Shown here piece after piece: positions 22,001 through 35,100 of a stretch of DNA of 64,000 nucleotides. The stretch comes from Gymnorhina tibicen (Eukaryota > Chordata > Aves > Passeriformes > Artamidae): contig VXAZ01010505.1 of assembly GCA_013399875.1 (NCBI GenBank), forward strand, positions 1 through 64,000, given 5' to 3'. How positions within the stretch are numbered: position 1 is the stretch's first letter; each line of letters starts with the position of its first letter. A program made the translations under genes and the position numbers. Under the pieces are notes generated by a model that made no database searches, had not been told where the DNA came from, and worked only from the letters and a program-made list of their open reading frames with translations.

Positions 22001-24840
22001 ACCAATATTTAGCACCATGTAATGGGGTGTTCACTTGCCTTCTGGGGAATGTTATTTCCTCTGTGCTAGAATAAGGGGTCCAATTGTACTAAAATTGTCC
22101 TGAAAGTTCATTCTTGCTTTCAGCGGTAAAACGTCAATGCTGGAAGAGCAACAGCATGCTTTCAACCATGAAGCTGTAGCTTATTTACAAACAAAAGGAT
22201 GCCCCCCTCCCTCTTTTCCCAGTTGCTTATTCATGATAATGACTCGATTAACAACTACAGGTTAGGTTCCCTTTACGCTGGAAATGAGGGTATGTTTTAA
22301 TCGCTTCGTCGTGAACTGAAGTGGAACAGGGCACGCCAAACAAGCACAGCCTGGCAGTTCAGGATGAGCTCCACTGCTTTTACCACGTCTGTTGTCTGGT
22401 GCTGGAAGATGCAGCTGTACACACAGGCAGATGTACTCATGTTTCCTTAGAAAATGTAAAAGAACACGTTTCTCCAGGAGGTCAGTAATGGGCCAACAAC
22501 CTGTGATTTATCAGTGTGTCTGTTACCCCTCCCTCCCTACTGTGGAAGAATTGTTTCTTAACAAGGAACAGAGGAGGGTGGAGGGGTAAGAAATTTTATT
22601 TTTTTAGTAACAGACATGCTGGATATAAACAGCTTTGGTTGTCATTCAAAAGGCAATTAAAACACGGATTAATTGTAGAGATTTGCTGTGGTTTGTTTTG
22701 TTATCACTGTTTAATTAAAAAAAGATACTTGTTAATTCCAAGCTTCTGCCCATTGCTGACAGTGAAAGAATATTCACTTGTTTTCTTTTAGATATTTTCC
22801 CCAAGGCTTGGGTTTCTTCAGAGCACAAACAAATCCACTGAGGAGCACAAAGTAAACCATCAAACATCAGCCACTTCTTGAGGTGAGAACAAGGTCTTAT
22901 GCCCAGCTCCCCGTGATGACAGTCACAACTGGCACTCAAGGGCCACTGCCACACATCAGCCCCTGCACTGAGCCTTTCTGAAATATGTCCATGCTTCAGA
23001 CAATCACCTGGAAACATCTCAAGCCACAAGAAAATGGATTAAAGATTCAAGTTCCCCTGCATGTTACGTGTGTGTTAAGACAAGCTAACAGCTTGATCCG
23101 CCCCAGGCAAGGCCAGAGCTCTGGAGCCAGCTGCTGGCAATGCCGTGTGGGCTATGAAAGGTCTCCAGAAGAGCAGACACCATCTGCAACAGCTCTGTTT
23201 TTCCAACCCAAGCAGCTCCTGCTGTTTTTTCAGGGCTGAGTAGCCACTTTTCTGCATCTGTTTCCTTCACCAAAATGCTGAAGAGCCTTAAAATGTCACA
23301 CCACCATTGTTCTGAGTGAAGCACCTTTTTGTGTGCTCGGAAAACCAGGTCTGGTTATGCTCAGGGCAGCAAAATACACACCTCAGACTTGTTGGGACAA
23401 TACAGCCTGTGCACACAACTGTGAATGCCTACAGGCATATTGTCAGGAACGCCTGGCATGAGTAGGGAAGGGGAAGGAAAGGTGGGACACCTTATTCTCA
23501 GGAGAGCTGACTGATACAGGTGTAGCAGCTCTGCACCTTTGACTTTTCTGAGACCCAAGCTTTTGTCTGTCACATGCACAGCCCAAAACTTATGATCCCC
23601 TTTACTGCTGCTTCCCTTTGTCCATAAGGCAGGCACTTAAAAAGATTTTTCAGGATATGAGTTTAAAGTATTTCCTAATGTTTGAGTGGAAGTGTGTTTC
23701 AAAGTGATCTACAGTTTTGGTTTGCTTTTTTTCTAGCTTTTCCTAGGAGAGGACCGCAAGCTGCCTGATGACCTGATTATGTAACTGAGGGAATGCACTC
23801 TTCCTGGAAGAATCCCTGCAGCAACCTGCCTCAGCCCCACCAAGGCAGCCAAGTAAAATGCCACAACCTTCACCAAAATATTGCTGCGGCAGCACTGGAC
23901 AGGGAATGTTGGTCCCCAGCCCCCGAACGCACAGCTCCAGGTTTCCCAGGCAGTGACACCTTGCAGAGCACGCCCTGAAGCTGGAAAACAAACACTTCAT
24001 GATCAGTTTCACTAAGGAAGCACATTTCCAAGGCAAGAGCTTCAGAAATTTGCATCTGTGTAAACTGGGTGCTTGGTCTATTTAAGCACAGATCAAAAGT
24101 AGTGTGTGACAAACACAGAGGTCTGTGGCAGGCAATGCCAGAGCCCTGCTATGCTGGATGCCACGTTACTGGTCAGGTTCTGCTGCAGGCATCCTTTGGC
24201 AATTGCTTGGAACTAGACCTCTGGGGCATACGGGGGAAGATTAATTCCTTGCACCTTTAGAAAGATTTCTGAACCAGCTTGAAGGCCTCAGATATAAATA
24301 TGCTGTCATAATTTGCTCTTGCCTTCACTGCCAAAACCAAGTGTAATTTTTGAGGAATGCCAGGTTTGTAAATATTCTGCTCTTCTCAGCTCACAAAAGA
24401 GCAACTGTGTCACTTTGTTGTGTTTTTTGTGTAGCATTACTTTTTCAGACAGCTGGCATGATGCGAGACAAGAAAAACTGGGTGCTGCATTGTTTCAAAA
24501 TCTAGCTGCTTTGAAGACTGATCATCTTAAAAGTCCTTATTCAGTGTTATCCAAATAAAAGATATTTTGATGTTAGATTTGACTCTGAAAATCTGGCAAC
24601 ACAATAATTTGTTGCTGTTGTTGCACCAGGTACTTTGAAGAAGGCTCTCTCTCTCTGCCCCCACAGGAATTTATAATTCAATACAAGAAACAAGGATCTC
24701 CAATAGCCATGAGAATCGGGAAGGTCCTTGGCTTCCTTTCCAAATTGCAATTTAATTCTAAAATTCTGAAAAATTAAATTCTGAAAATTCTAAATTGCAG
24801 AACAAAGTGCGTTACCTTCACAGTGCATGACTGTTCTTAC
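16040..24840. other. Gene-free intergenic stretch
   Basis: I found no exon with recognisable protein similarity on either strand across about 8.8 kb. All open frames are short and without motifs. The only repeat trace noted is a short interspersed-repeat tail at about 18070-18130 ('atcactgatgttggaaaaga'). The interval lies downstream of the FAR gene's 3' end. Confidence 0.55.
18070..18130 (-). mobile_element. Short CR1-like tail
   Basis: 'cacaggatcactgatgttgg' followed by 'aaaagacctccaag' matches the minus-orientation CR1 3' end found elsewhere in the window. Confidence 0.55.
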
Positions 24841-24844
24841 AGAG

Positions 24845-24910
24845 AAGTCAAAGAATCACAGAGCTGTTTAGGTCAGGAAAGACCTTTAAAATCATCACCA
24901 ACACTTAACC
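24845..24910 (-). mobile_element. Short CR1-like tail, minus orientation
   Basis: 'aagaatcacagagctgttta' then 'ggaaagacctttaaaatcat' is a diverged CR1 3' end in reverse complement. Confidence 0.6.
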
Positions 24911-25267
24911 TGTTCTCAACAAAAAAATGTTTCAGACTTTTTAATGCCTCCTGACAGGAGTGGCAGCAGAACAGGCCCAGTGATGTTTCCTCCATGTGTG
25001 TCTCTACACTTTCTTTGCCAGTGGAAATGATCAACTGCAAAGTGATTCAGCTGTAATGAAAGCCCAGTACCAGGCTGGTTTTGAGCTACAAGGAGAGGGA
25101 TTTCCTGCAGGGGAAAAAAAGACCTATGCCTCAAAAATAATGAAGAGTTTCTGTATTCTTCTTCCAATTTTTAAGAAGTCTTCTCTTCATTCTCAGGGTT
25201 AATACAGCATTTTTCAAGACCTCAAAAATGTTCCAAGCAAATGTGATAAATGCAAGACCAGGAATTT

Positions 25268-25273
25268 TTTAAT
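25268..25273 (-). terminator. Candidate polyadenylation signal ATTAAA of the FAR gene
   Basis: Plus 'tttaat' reads ATTAAA on the minus strand, about 740 bases beyond the FAR stop codon. No canonical AATAAA was seen closer. This would give a 3' UTR of about 0.75 kb, but a more distal signal is possible. Confidence 0.25.
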
Positions 25274-26013
25274 AGACTGAAACCTTAACCACAGGGAGAA
25301 AAGAAGACCTCTCTGTAAGAAAGCAGCTTGTGAGTGAGCAGAGTTAACACAGGTGCATGAATTCTATGTGTGTCTTCAGGTATGGCTTGAAAGCATCAGT
25401 TCTCAGCAGCAATACAAGACAAGATCTGAAAACTGTTCCGTGTGTTCACTGGCCTCATGTGACTGATCTTTTCCCCCTCCTAAGTTTTGAAAAACTGAGA
25501 AGGTGCAATCTTGTTTTTTCAATAAGGTACCATTTCACTGAATGAGAATGAGAATGAAGGAACAGCTGCTTTAGGAAGACCTCTTACAGGTTAATTTCCT
25601 CGGCTGGGTCTTCTCTGGTGGCATCCCTTTCTTCCAAGGTCGTGCTTTAAATTTGCCTCTTTTGAGGAAGAAGATGGGATTAAGATAGCCTAAAGAGTAG
25701 TACGTGGGAAGACAATGACTTTGGTTAATCCTTACTCTTGCACATCAGACTCTAGATGAGGGGTCCCAGCTTGACCTGTTCCTAAAGCTTCAGTTATGGC
25801 TTTAAAAATTGGCCTGGTCCTATGGAAGAAAGACCACCATGTATTAAAGCATTAGTTAAAATTAAAAAGGTGAGCGTGTAACAGTGCACAATAAAGGACA
25901 GCTGCTGTTGGAGGGAGTGGATTTTTCTGCTACTTTCAGACCCCGATGCCCACAGTTGCTGATTAGAGGAGATGGAGGTCCTTCTGGAAGAGGCTGGTTG
26001 CTGATGGATGGCT

Positions 26014-26176
26014 TCAGTGCCTGAGGGTGCTGGATGCCCTGAAGTAGGACAGGAACTTGTAGCAGAGGCTCACCACAAAGTACCAGATGTTTCGAGCCAT
26101 CTGCGACCTCGCGATGAAGATGCGCCAGATGATCACAAGGAGGGTGGTGTTGAACGCGTATCGGATGTTCCTCAGC
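26014..26176 (-). CDS. FAR2: FAR last coding exon: residues about 463-515 and stop
   Basis: 163 bases after acceptor TTTCCCAG, ending with TGA at 26016-26014. It encodes the hydrophobic membrane tail: [40 protein letters not shown] and [13 protein letters not shown]. In the family this tail anchors the enzyme in the membrane and is needed for correct localisation. Confidence 0.96.
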
Positions 26177-29100
26177 CTGGGAAAGAGGCATCTTATCAAG
26201 AAACACACAAACAACAAGAAGCTCACCAGCCCCCTGCATTTCCTACAGGTTATTCGGGAAGAAATCCTATTTACAAGTGGCCCTTGGGCTTTTTGCCATT
26301 CCTGTTTTAGTGGAGACGCTGTGCTGGAGTCCTTGGTCTTGCCAAGGACTGTTCTGAAGCTGGTGCACAATGAATAGTTCACATGGGATAGGCGGAAGAG
26401 CTGTACTGGAATTCTCTCTTGTTCTGTACTCTCATTTCAAACCAGAGCAAAGTCATACGGAGAGGTTTTTCTTTAGGACAGTCTGTGTCCGATACTTTCT
26501 GCTTTGGTTTCATATATTGGCTATTTCTCACTTTGCAGGATTTGGGGCAGGCTAGACACAACTTCACAGGAGTTGATGAGCAACGTTCTCTTATTTGGGT
26601 GAAACCTTGTCTTTAGAGTTGTGAAATTACGTAATGATCATAAATGGTCATCACTGTTGCAACACTGCAGCACTGGGATTTTTTATTTTGGGGGGGGAAT
26701 GGGTTAGTTTACAGCATCAGTTTCAATGGTATTACTGAGTTTTTCAGATCCTCATGATCCTGTCTTCTTTTTGTCAAGCAAAAGTTTCTGCAGTTCTCTA
26801 ATTCTCATGTTCCCAGTGTTTGACCAAGGGAAAAAAGACACCTAAAGACTTCAAGACTCGTTTCATTTTTTAAGAGCCCTTTTTTTCCAAGGTAAAGGTT
26901 ATCACTGCACCACAGCACACTGTCTGGGGCAGTTAGTAGTCCGTTCCTGAGGTCCTTATAAACCTCCTAAAAATGATCCATGAATGATGAACTTGTTTAG
27001 GATTCCTTGCTATGGCAAACTATTCCCTTATTCTACGTTCCTAAATACTGACAAACCGCTGCGATAAGAAGTAAGTTATTTATCTGCATTTTAATCAATA
27101 ATAATTTTGCAACATAGCTAGAATTATTTTCCCCAAAGGTAGCCAGGAGCTCTTATCCTTGTCCCTGGGTGTGACTTACTTCCGTAGATGCTGCTTTGCT
27201 GCTGGAATGCCAGCCATGTCCTCATTTAGCAAGTACTTCTTAGCACCTATGCAGTAGCTCTCAATGTACTCTGACCAGTGCAGCTGGCGAACATCGAAGT
27301 TGTACAACTGGGATTTAAAGACAAAGAGCAAACGTTGAACACCAGAGTTCAAAACCAGTTCACTTGAAGCATCAATTCATCAATCATTGATGCATTGATC
27401 TCTGTTCCTGACAAGGCCCTCTCTCTGAGATTCTCAAAGCCACCGAGTTCCCAAGCACTGCCAGACTGTGTTTCACTGATGCTGATTAATGTTCCACCCA
27501 GCTGGGAATCTGGGCAAAGCAAGCAGAAATGTAGTGCTAGCTGGCAGAAAATAACGGTGTTTATCTTTCAGGTGGCAACTTTTCCATAAATACATGTATT
27601 TGTACACAGACACACACACACACACAGAATCATGGAAGAAAAACTGGCATTCCACACAGGCAAACGGATTCAAATGAAAACTTCCACGCAGTTTTAACAT
27701 ATCACTAGAATTATGTGTAAATAAATTAACTGGACATTGAGTCAACAGGTGCCTCTGCATCATTGTTACTCTCTGCTGTGCTGCATTTTCTTTTGGCAGC
27801 TAGATCAACAGAAGTCCAGGAAATGGGTCACTTGGTGTTTGACATAAACACAATCTCATTGCAGAGCCAACTACCCCAGTTCACTTTAGGTGCTCATACT
27901 GGACAAATTGTTAGCAAGCTCTCAGGCATCTGTCTGTCTCTTAGAACAAGGAAAGGCTTTGTAGAGAGGAAGAAATTTGCACAGAATAGGTTGGGTTGGA
28001 AGGGACCTGAAAACATTCTCCTGTAATAAACGGAAAGCTACTGAAATAAATTATTTCAGCTTAAAATCAATTCCAATCATCTAGGTATCATTTAAAAGCT
28101 CAGCAATACACCAAAAATAATTGCTGCAGATGAACAGAATCAGAGATTAGCAACCCATATTCAAGACATACTTACCTTTTTGTCCTCTGTGTTAAGGTGA
28201 CTCATTAGCATATTCATATTATCTGAAGACCAGTTCCAGGACTGGGTGGAGAAATACTGCAGGAGTGTCATAGACTTGTGCAGCCGATTGATGATCTTCA
28301 TCATTCTGAAACAAAAGGGGAGCATCAGAGGTGAGCAGGAAGCCTGACCTTATCCAGAAGCTGTTCGTTTGTGTTTTCACCCATCCAGGCGAATAAGCAC
28401 TGCAATTCCTCATGAGCAGTGCCCTGCTGCTCATTAGGCTGAGAACTTGCTCAGCAAGTCTGAACTGCTCCAGCTGAGCTCTTGAGCCTAAAGCTATCCA
28501 GCTTTTATTGTTGGCTCCAACACGGGTTCAAATTTGTTTGCCACTGATGTCCAACTCAGTGGTCTGACCTAAACAAGGAGTGGAAGCTGCATCTACCTCA
28601 TGAACCACTGTGGAAGGAAGAGCCCATCTGAGCTAGGATGAAGTCTGCACCACAAAGGTGCGGTGCTTCTGTTCCCAAGGTGATACTTCTCTTTCTGCCA
28701 CAGGAATTCTCTTCTGCTCCCAAGCCTGAGTTGTGTACTGAAGCAAGGCTCTGATTTTTGGCATTAGCTCCACACAGCGGTGACCACACCTGCAGTATGG
28801 ACACTGAGCTCAGAAGTCATTTGCGCAACTTCGATTTTCAGACAGAACCAAAGAATCACAGAGTGGTCTGGGTTGGAAGGGACCTTAAAGATAATCTCGT
28901 TCCAACCTCTGCCATGGGCAGGGACACCTTCCACTATCCTAGGCTGTACCAAGCCCTGTCTAAACTGGCCTTGGATATTTCAGGGATGGGGCAGCCACAG
29001 CTTCTCTGGGCAGCCTGTGCCAGGGCCTCACCACTTTCACAGGGAACAATTTCCTCCTGTTTAATCTAAATGTAATTTCTTTCAGTTTGAAACCATTACC

Positions 29101-32100
29101 CCTCATCCTATGATTAGGCTTCATGATAGAGTCCGTCCCCTTCTTTCCCACTGGTCTGCTTTAAGTACTGAAAAACTGTTATTAGGTTTCCCTGGTGCCT
29201 TCTTTCCTCCAGCCTCAACAGTACTGGCTCTCTCAACGTCTCCTCATAGGAGAGGTGCTCCAGCCCTCTGACCATCTTTATGGCCCTCCTCTGGACCCAC
29301 TCCAACAGCACCATGTCTTTGTTGTCTTGCTGCAGGGGCATAACTGCTTAAGGAGTTGGGAAATGTAGGTTTAGGTCCTCTCATGCGTCTTGGCCTTTTC
29401 TTATTAATTTTTTATATGAAAGTGGACGACAGTAATGCTGTCCTACCCTGCAGGATTATTTTACTTGTCCCAGTGGTCATGAGTCCAAAAGGCCTCTGGC
29501 AGTTGTTTTGAAGTGTGATGTACAGGGCTCGGTCAATTCTGAGAGGACACCACGTCCTCTCAGACTGGGTAAGGGCAAGAGAAAGCATTAATAGGCCGAT
29601 TTTTGTGGAAAACAGAGCTGTTTTCATGCGCAATTCTGAGCTGCCCAGAGGGTAACACAGTTGCTGTGACAAATAAAAGGCGGCAGTCTGGGGGAGAATG
29701 GTGCCAGGCTGGCCTCTCCCCACGCAGACGTGACTGCCACCGCGATAAGCACTCGGCACAGCACAGAAAGACACAATGAGTCCATCAGCTCAGAGCAGAA
29801 CTGTGCAGCTCATCCAAAGCAACTGGAAAGAGCACTAATACTTTAGATAGGCTCTCCTTCTTAAAGTGGCTTTCATTTTAGAAGCAAAGCAGACCATCAG
29901 ATTAAAGGAACCTTCATTCTGAATAATTACGTGCACGTTGACTGAATGCAGTTTATCTGAACTGCTTTAAAATTATTTCAGATTAATCTTCCTGTGTAGG
30001 GCAAGCACCATGGGGCAAAGCTTTGTGAATATTTTAATACATATTAGGACCTTGGGGGAAAAAAGTGTGCAGCTAGATTGCAAAGATCTGAAGCTGCCCC
30101 TCAAGCTGACTCCCCAAAATCTTTAAGTTCTTAGGACTAATGGAAACTGCCAGAAAAAAAGAGAATCAGCTCTTTAATATATGGAAAAAATTCTTCCCTG
30201 TGAGGGTGGTGAGACCCTGGCACAGGTTTGCCAGAGAAGCTGTGGCTGCCCCATGCCTGGAAGTGTTCAAGACCAAGCTGGATGGGGCTCTGAGCAACCT
30301 GGGATAGTGGAAGGTGTCCCTGCCCATGGCAGGGGGCGGAACTGGATGATCTTTAAGGTCCATTGCAATCTAAACCAGTCTGTGATTCTATGATCTGAAG
30401 AGGTGTGTGTGAAAACAGTGTTTCATGTCAACTGCCTGAGCTCAAACGTTGTGACCACTTTCAAAACACTGACTAAAAATTTGTATGAAGGAAAGGTCTT
30501 CTGAAAAACATCAACTGAGTAGAAACATGGCAAAGATTTCTTACAGGAAGTCTCATCCTCCACTGTGGAGGAACTGAGAGGAATAAGTGGAGTATTAGCT
30601 CTCACTGTAGCCACATTTCAGACATGCATTTCGTCTTCTAGAAAACTGTTTACAGCAATGATTTTTGTATTTGCTCCCATACAGAGCCTTGCACAAGCAG
30701 ATCCTCAGGTAAGATTGCCCCAGGAGACTACTAAGGACATAAACCACATTATGCTCTAAGTCATGGATGGATGTGCAGCACTCACAGGAAACCATTTAGG
30801 GCAGTTTTGCTTGACATCTGGTAATTTATGTGAAATGAGCTTACACCTAAATAAGCTTCTTTTTTTATTATTTGATGTGGTTTACTGCCCTTGGACCATA
30901 AAGGTCTGATATTCAGGTAGCTGGGAAAAGAAGAAACAACGAGCTACTACTGTGCTTTCTACCACACTGCAGCAATACCTGGATGAGCTGAAGTAGTGTG
31001 TAAAAAGAAAAGGAGAATTATATTAAAAAAAAAAAAAAANCTCACAACTTCATTGGTGAGCCACCTCTGCTGAGGCTGCAAATCTTCAAAGTTCAGAAGG
31101 TCATGCTGAGGTCTGTTTGACATTTAACTACAGCATTGCAGGCAGTGTCCACTGGTTAATTATGCCAATCAACTTCATGAAAAGAAATGTCAGTTGTAGT
31201 GGCAGTGCCAAGATCTTACTGCTGCCCATGTCAACGAAGACTGGATATTCCAGCCTCATTTTCAGTTTACCTCTATTTCCAGGGTAATTCTTTCCTCCTG
31301 GATAACTGGAAGTCTTTTTATGGACCAATTTGCCTCCACAGCAGAATGTCTGGGATAAATCAGAGCAATGCCAGGGATTTCCTTGCGAACAGCTGCAGAA
31401 CTTTCTAGCTAGCAGAGGAGCACAAGAGCAGCTGACATCAACACAGTGCTGGCATCCTCTTCTCACATTGCACAATAACTCCCCTCTCTGGTGGCAGGGA
31501 GTAAAGGAGGACAATGTCTGGAGTAACGTCACTTACAAGAGGATTCCTTCCACATGGGACATGGATATTGATGTTCCACCAACCCATACCACTGTCAGGG
31601 CTCAAATATCCCCTGTAATGGTGAACTGCCCTCCTAAAGATAATTAGAATTCAATCATATTCAGAAACAGCTGCTTCCTAGATTTCAGGCCAGTGCTGGA
31701 AACAGTACTTGGGCATCTGATTTATGGGGGAAAAAAAAATATTAGCTGGTATGTTCTAAACCTTGCCAGTCTCAAGTCCTTATGCAAGCTCATGCCAGAT
31801 AGATCTGGATACAGAGAGGACAGAAGACTGCCAGCCCTCCTCTGCCTTGGGAAGTTCTGAAGTGCGTAAAACTGAGTTCAAAAGATGTGCTGTTCTCCAG
31901 GTGGTGGGAAGGGTGCAAGCCCTAGGCTGTGCTTAGCTACAGCCGTGCATTTTCCTCATTTTCCTCAAGACAAGGAGACGGGAAGAAGCTCAAGGACTCC
32001 AGTTCTCAGCGCTGGTTCGAGCTCTGCTCTCCACAGCAGTGGCAGGCATGCAGGAGGCTGAGGGCACCATTCCTTACCTGGGCTTCCTCCCCGTGAGCCT

Positions 32101-35100
32101 CATGTACAGGTCGTAGAGGATGGCGGGTGCCTTGTGGCTGACGGTGATCCAGTACTGGTTTATCAAGTAGCTGGAGGTCATGTGAGCGTTGGGTGTTCGG
32201 AAGGCCTGCTCCAGAGGGTTCCTTTTGAACGTGGACATGACGTACTGCCCTGCAAGGGAACAGGCAGTTTTCACTGGCAATCGCTTCCAGCTGGTCACAA
32301 CCACGGTGCGGCACAGCCCAAGTTACTGTGCCTCACACCCGCAGCCCACGGCTCTCTGAACTGTGTCACCAGAGCTTGGACCAGCTTTTGTCCCTTCTGC
32401 CATGACAATTCATGACTCCATCTGTGGCCTATTTGAAACCCAATCCTGCTCCAGACTTAACAGTGGCAGACAAAAACCTCCTTGCCAAAGCACCAAAACA
32501 TAAAGGAGGAAAAGCAAGCAGCTCTAGGAGCTTCAAGGAGCTGCAGTTCTGCTTCCACCTGCAGCAGATATAGAACAAATTGGTAAGTGCTAACATTTCT
32601 TTAGATCACTGAAAGCAAACTTTGATCTGCTAGCATAAAATAAAAATGACAGATTTTCCAAAGGGCTGATGTCAGAGTTAGTCTGTCACTTAGACACACA
32701 GGGTGATACCTTTAAAAAGGCTTCATTACATCTTTTCAAACCACATCTGACCCACACCACCAAATGTCTGCCTGTTTTCAGAAGACCTCTGGATGCTCTA
32801 GGGCAGCAAACTGCCTTGCATTCTTAACTTGAAAACAAATGACAGGGTGGGAATCTTCCCTTCCCTTTGCATGTTAAGGCACAAAATATGCTGGGTCTGA
32901 GCTCTGGCAATGGCACAGTGCCACAAAGTGGCATCTAGATGTGCGTATCTGGGGCATTTGCATATTGCAGGGGCTTAACAGAACTGCAGTAGTTGAGTAT
33001 AAGACTGTCATCCTAGGGACTGATAAACAGATGGTGCTCCTATTCCTGAGCACCAGTGAGCTCAAGAAAGAAGAATATGTGGGCTTTTTTCACTTTTTAA
33101 AAAACTGATTTGAAAGTTAACGATATCAGTCTGTGCTCATATTATAGTTTAGTCTCTAAGCTTATGTTACAAATAGAAAATCAAATGACAAGAAACATCC
33201 AGATCATCCTCAGATAAGCAGATTCCAATCATAACATTCAGACAGGACTCTCTAGTGTCTGTGGTCAGCTCATTACTGCACTTCAAGTAGTGACTTTCGC
33301 TGTACTTCTTCTAAGATCCCCAAACCAAAGATTTGTCACCTCTAGGAGCTACTGCAACAACTCAGTGGGTGGGTGGTCTTTTCCCTCCAACCTCAACACA
33401 AAAATGCAGCAGCAAATCCTACAACTCAAAGGCAGGTTCTGCAGGGGGAGAATCAGACACAGGTCTCACCCAAGTAGACTATCAAGAATAAATTGAATAA
33501 ATTAATTTTTGCCATGCTGAACACCATTTTCCAGCCTGTTTTAAGGTTTAGTTTTGAGGAGAAACTGCAAAAAGTACTTCACCAAGTCAGACTAACCAGA
33601 TTCACATTGCAGCAAAGCAGAATGTGCTTCTTCAAATTAAAATTTAGTTGTTTGACCACATCTTTGTAACAGCAGGGAAAGTAATGAGAAAGTAAGGAAA
33701 AAAACCCCCAAGGCATAGCATTATTTAAAAAAGAAATAAATCAGTTAAGGTTCCTTTTAACAGTAGGAGTTTTTATCTGTGTCTGGAGAGCTTTAGAAGG
33801 AACTGCCTTGCAATGAATGTTTAAGCACCAACTCTCTTCTCGATGTCTTTCTCCTCCCTCCCTCCCTCCAAGCTCACCACCTTGGTACTCAAAGTGTCAC
33901 CCTCTCAGTCACTTCTGTTCCCAACCCTCGGTATCGCCAGCCCAACCCAGCCTCAATTTCTCTGTTTGATCTTTCTCCCCGTGAAAAATCCCTACTCTGT
34001 TGTGTCCACCTGTCCCCCCTACAGCAGGTCCTGGTGTCACCTGGCCTAACCAGGTAGCCCAGGCCCTCCCCTCTGCAAACCTCACGTTTGCTTTGCACTG
34101 AAATGCTCAGTCCCACACCAGCTGACTCCCATTCCCCTCCCTGGTTTCTCAGCAGCTTCCAGACGCTAAGCACCCTCCACCCTGGTGACCAGTCACACAC
34201 CGTGACTCCTTGAACAGAATGATGTCCATTTCCCAAAAAGAAACTGGTAGGAGACTGAATCAAGGATTCAGACTGGATGGCTGCAGTCGTAACATCGTGA
34301 TGCAGTAAATCTTTCTCAAACTCATTTCTTCAGCCATGCAAGATCTTTAAAGGCAAAATTTTTCATTTTAATGCTCCATCCTAATTCTCTGCAGCATGAT
34401 GCTCTCAGGAAAACCGTGGCTACAACATGTGGTAGAAAGAGCTTCATAGTGTCACCCAAGGAGAAAATTTTGCCTTCAGTCCCATCACACAGCTGAGCTG
34501 CTCATGGAAGCTGCTGCTGCTGCACCCAGATGATTTCATGACTAAATTCACAGTTATAAGCAGAGGAACAGAATAAAATCAGTGACAATGCACTAATACA
34601 CTGCTGGTTTCATCAGTAAATATACACTGAAAAAGGGTTAAGAAAGGCAAACCTCAGAGAGTGGTGCTTTGGTGGCTTTTGCTGAAGTAGCAGCTGAAGA
34701 GCTTTGCACTCACTCCTGTGAAAAAGCCACATAAGATCTGTGACTAACCACAACATTTTATCTCTCATTAAAAAAAAAAAAAAAGCCAGGAACTTGGTGT
34801 GATGTTCTCAGCACTCAGCCAGTTGCTGAAACCTCTTCCCTGCTAGGCCGCTTGATCAAATACCATGGTTAAGACATCTATTCTGTAAATGCAATTATGG
34901 TCTGATTCTCTGCTGACTTAGTTTGCCATGTAAATAATGCAAGGGGAAAAGCAAAGCAAAGGCTGAGAGATGGAGTATTTGAAGCACAAAGATATGAATG
35001 CAGGGGCAACAGAAAGTAAACCAGCCCTGTACGTCTGTGCATGAATGCACTGACTGTGCACAGTATTTCACAGTATACAGCTGAAACAAATTCTGCTGCT

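Noticed and set aside
16040..24840. Possible ERGIC2 gene 3' of FAR, as expected from mammalian FAR2 synteny
   Set aside because: No exon resembling the ERGIC2 family was seen on the plus strand; the stretch looks gene-free.
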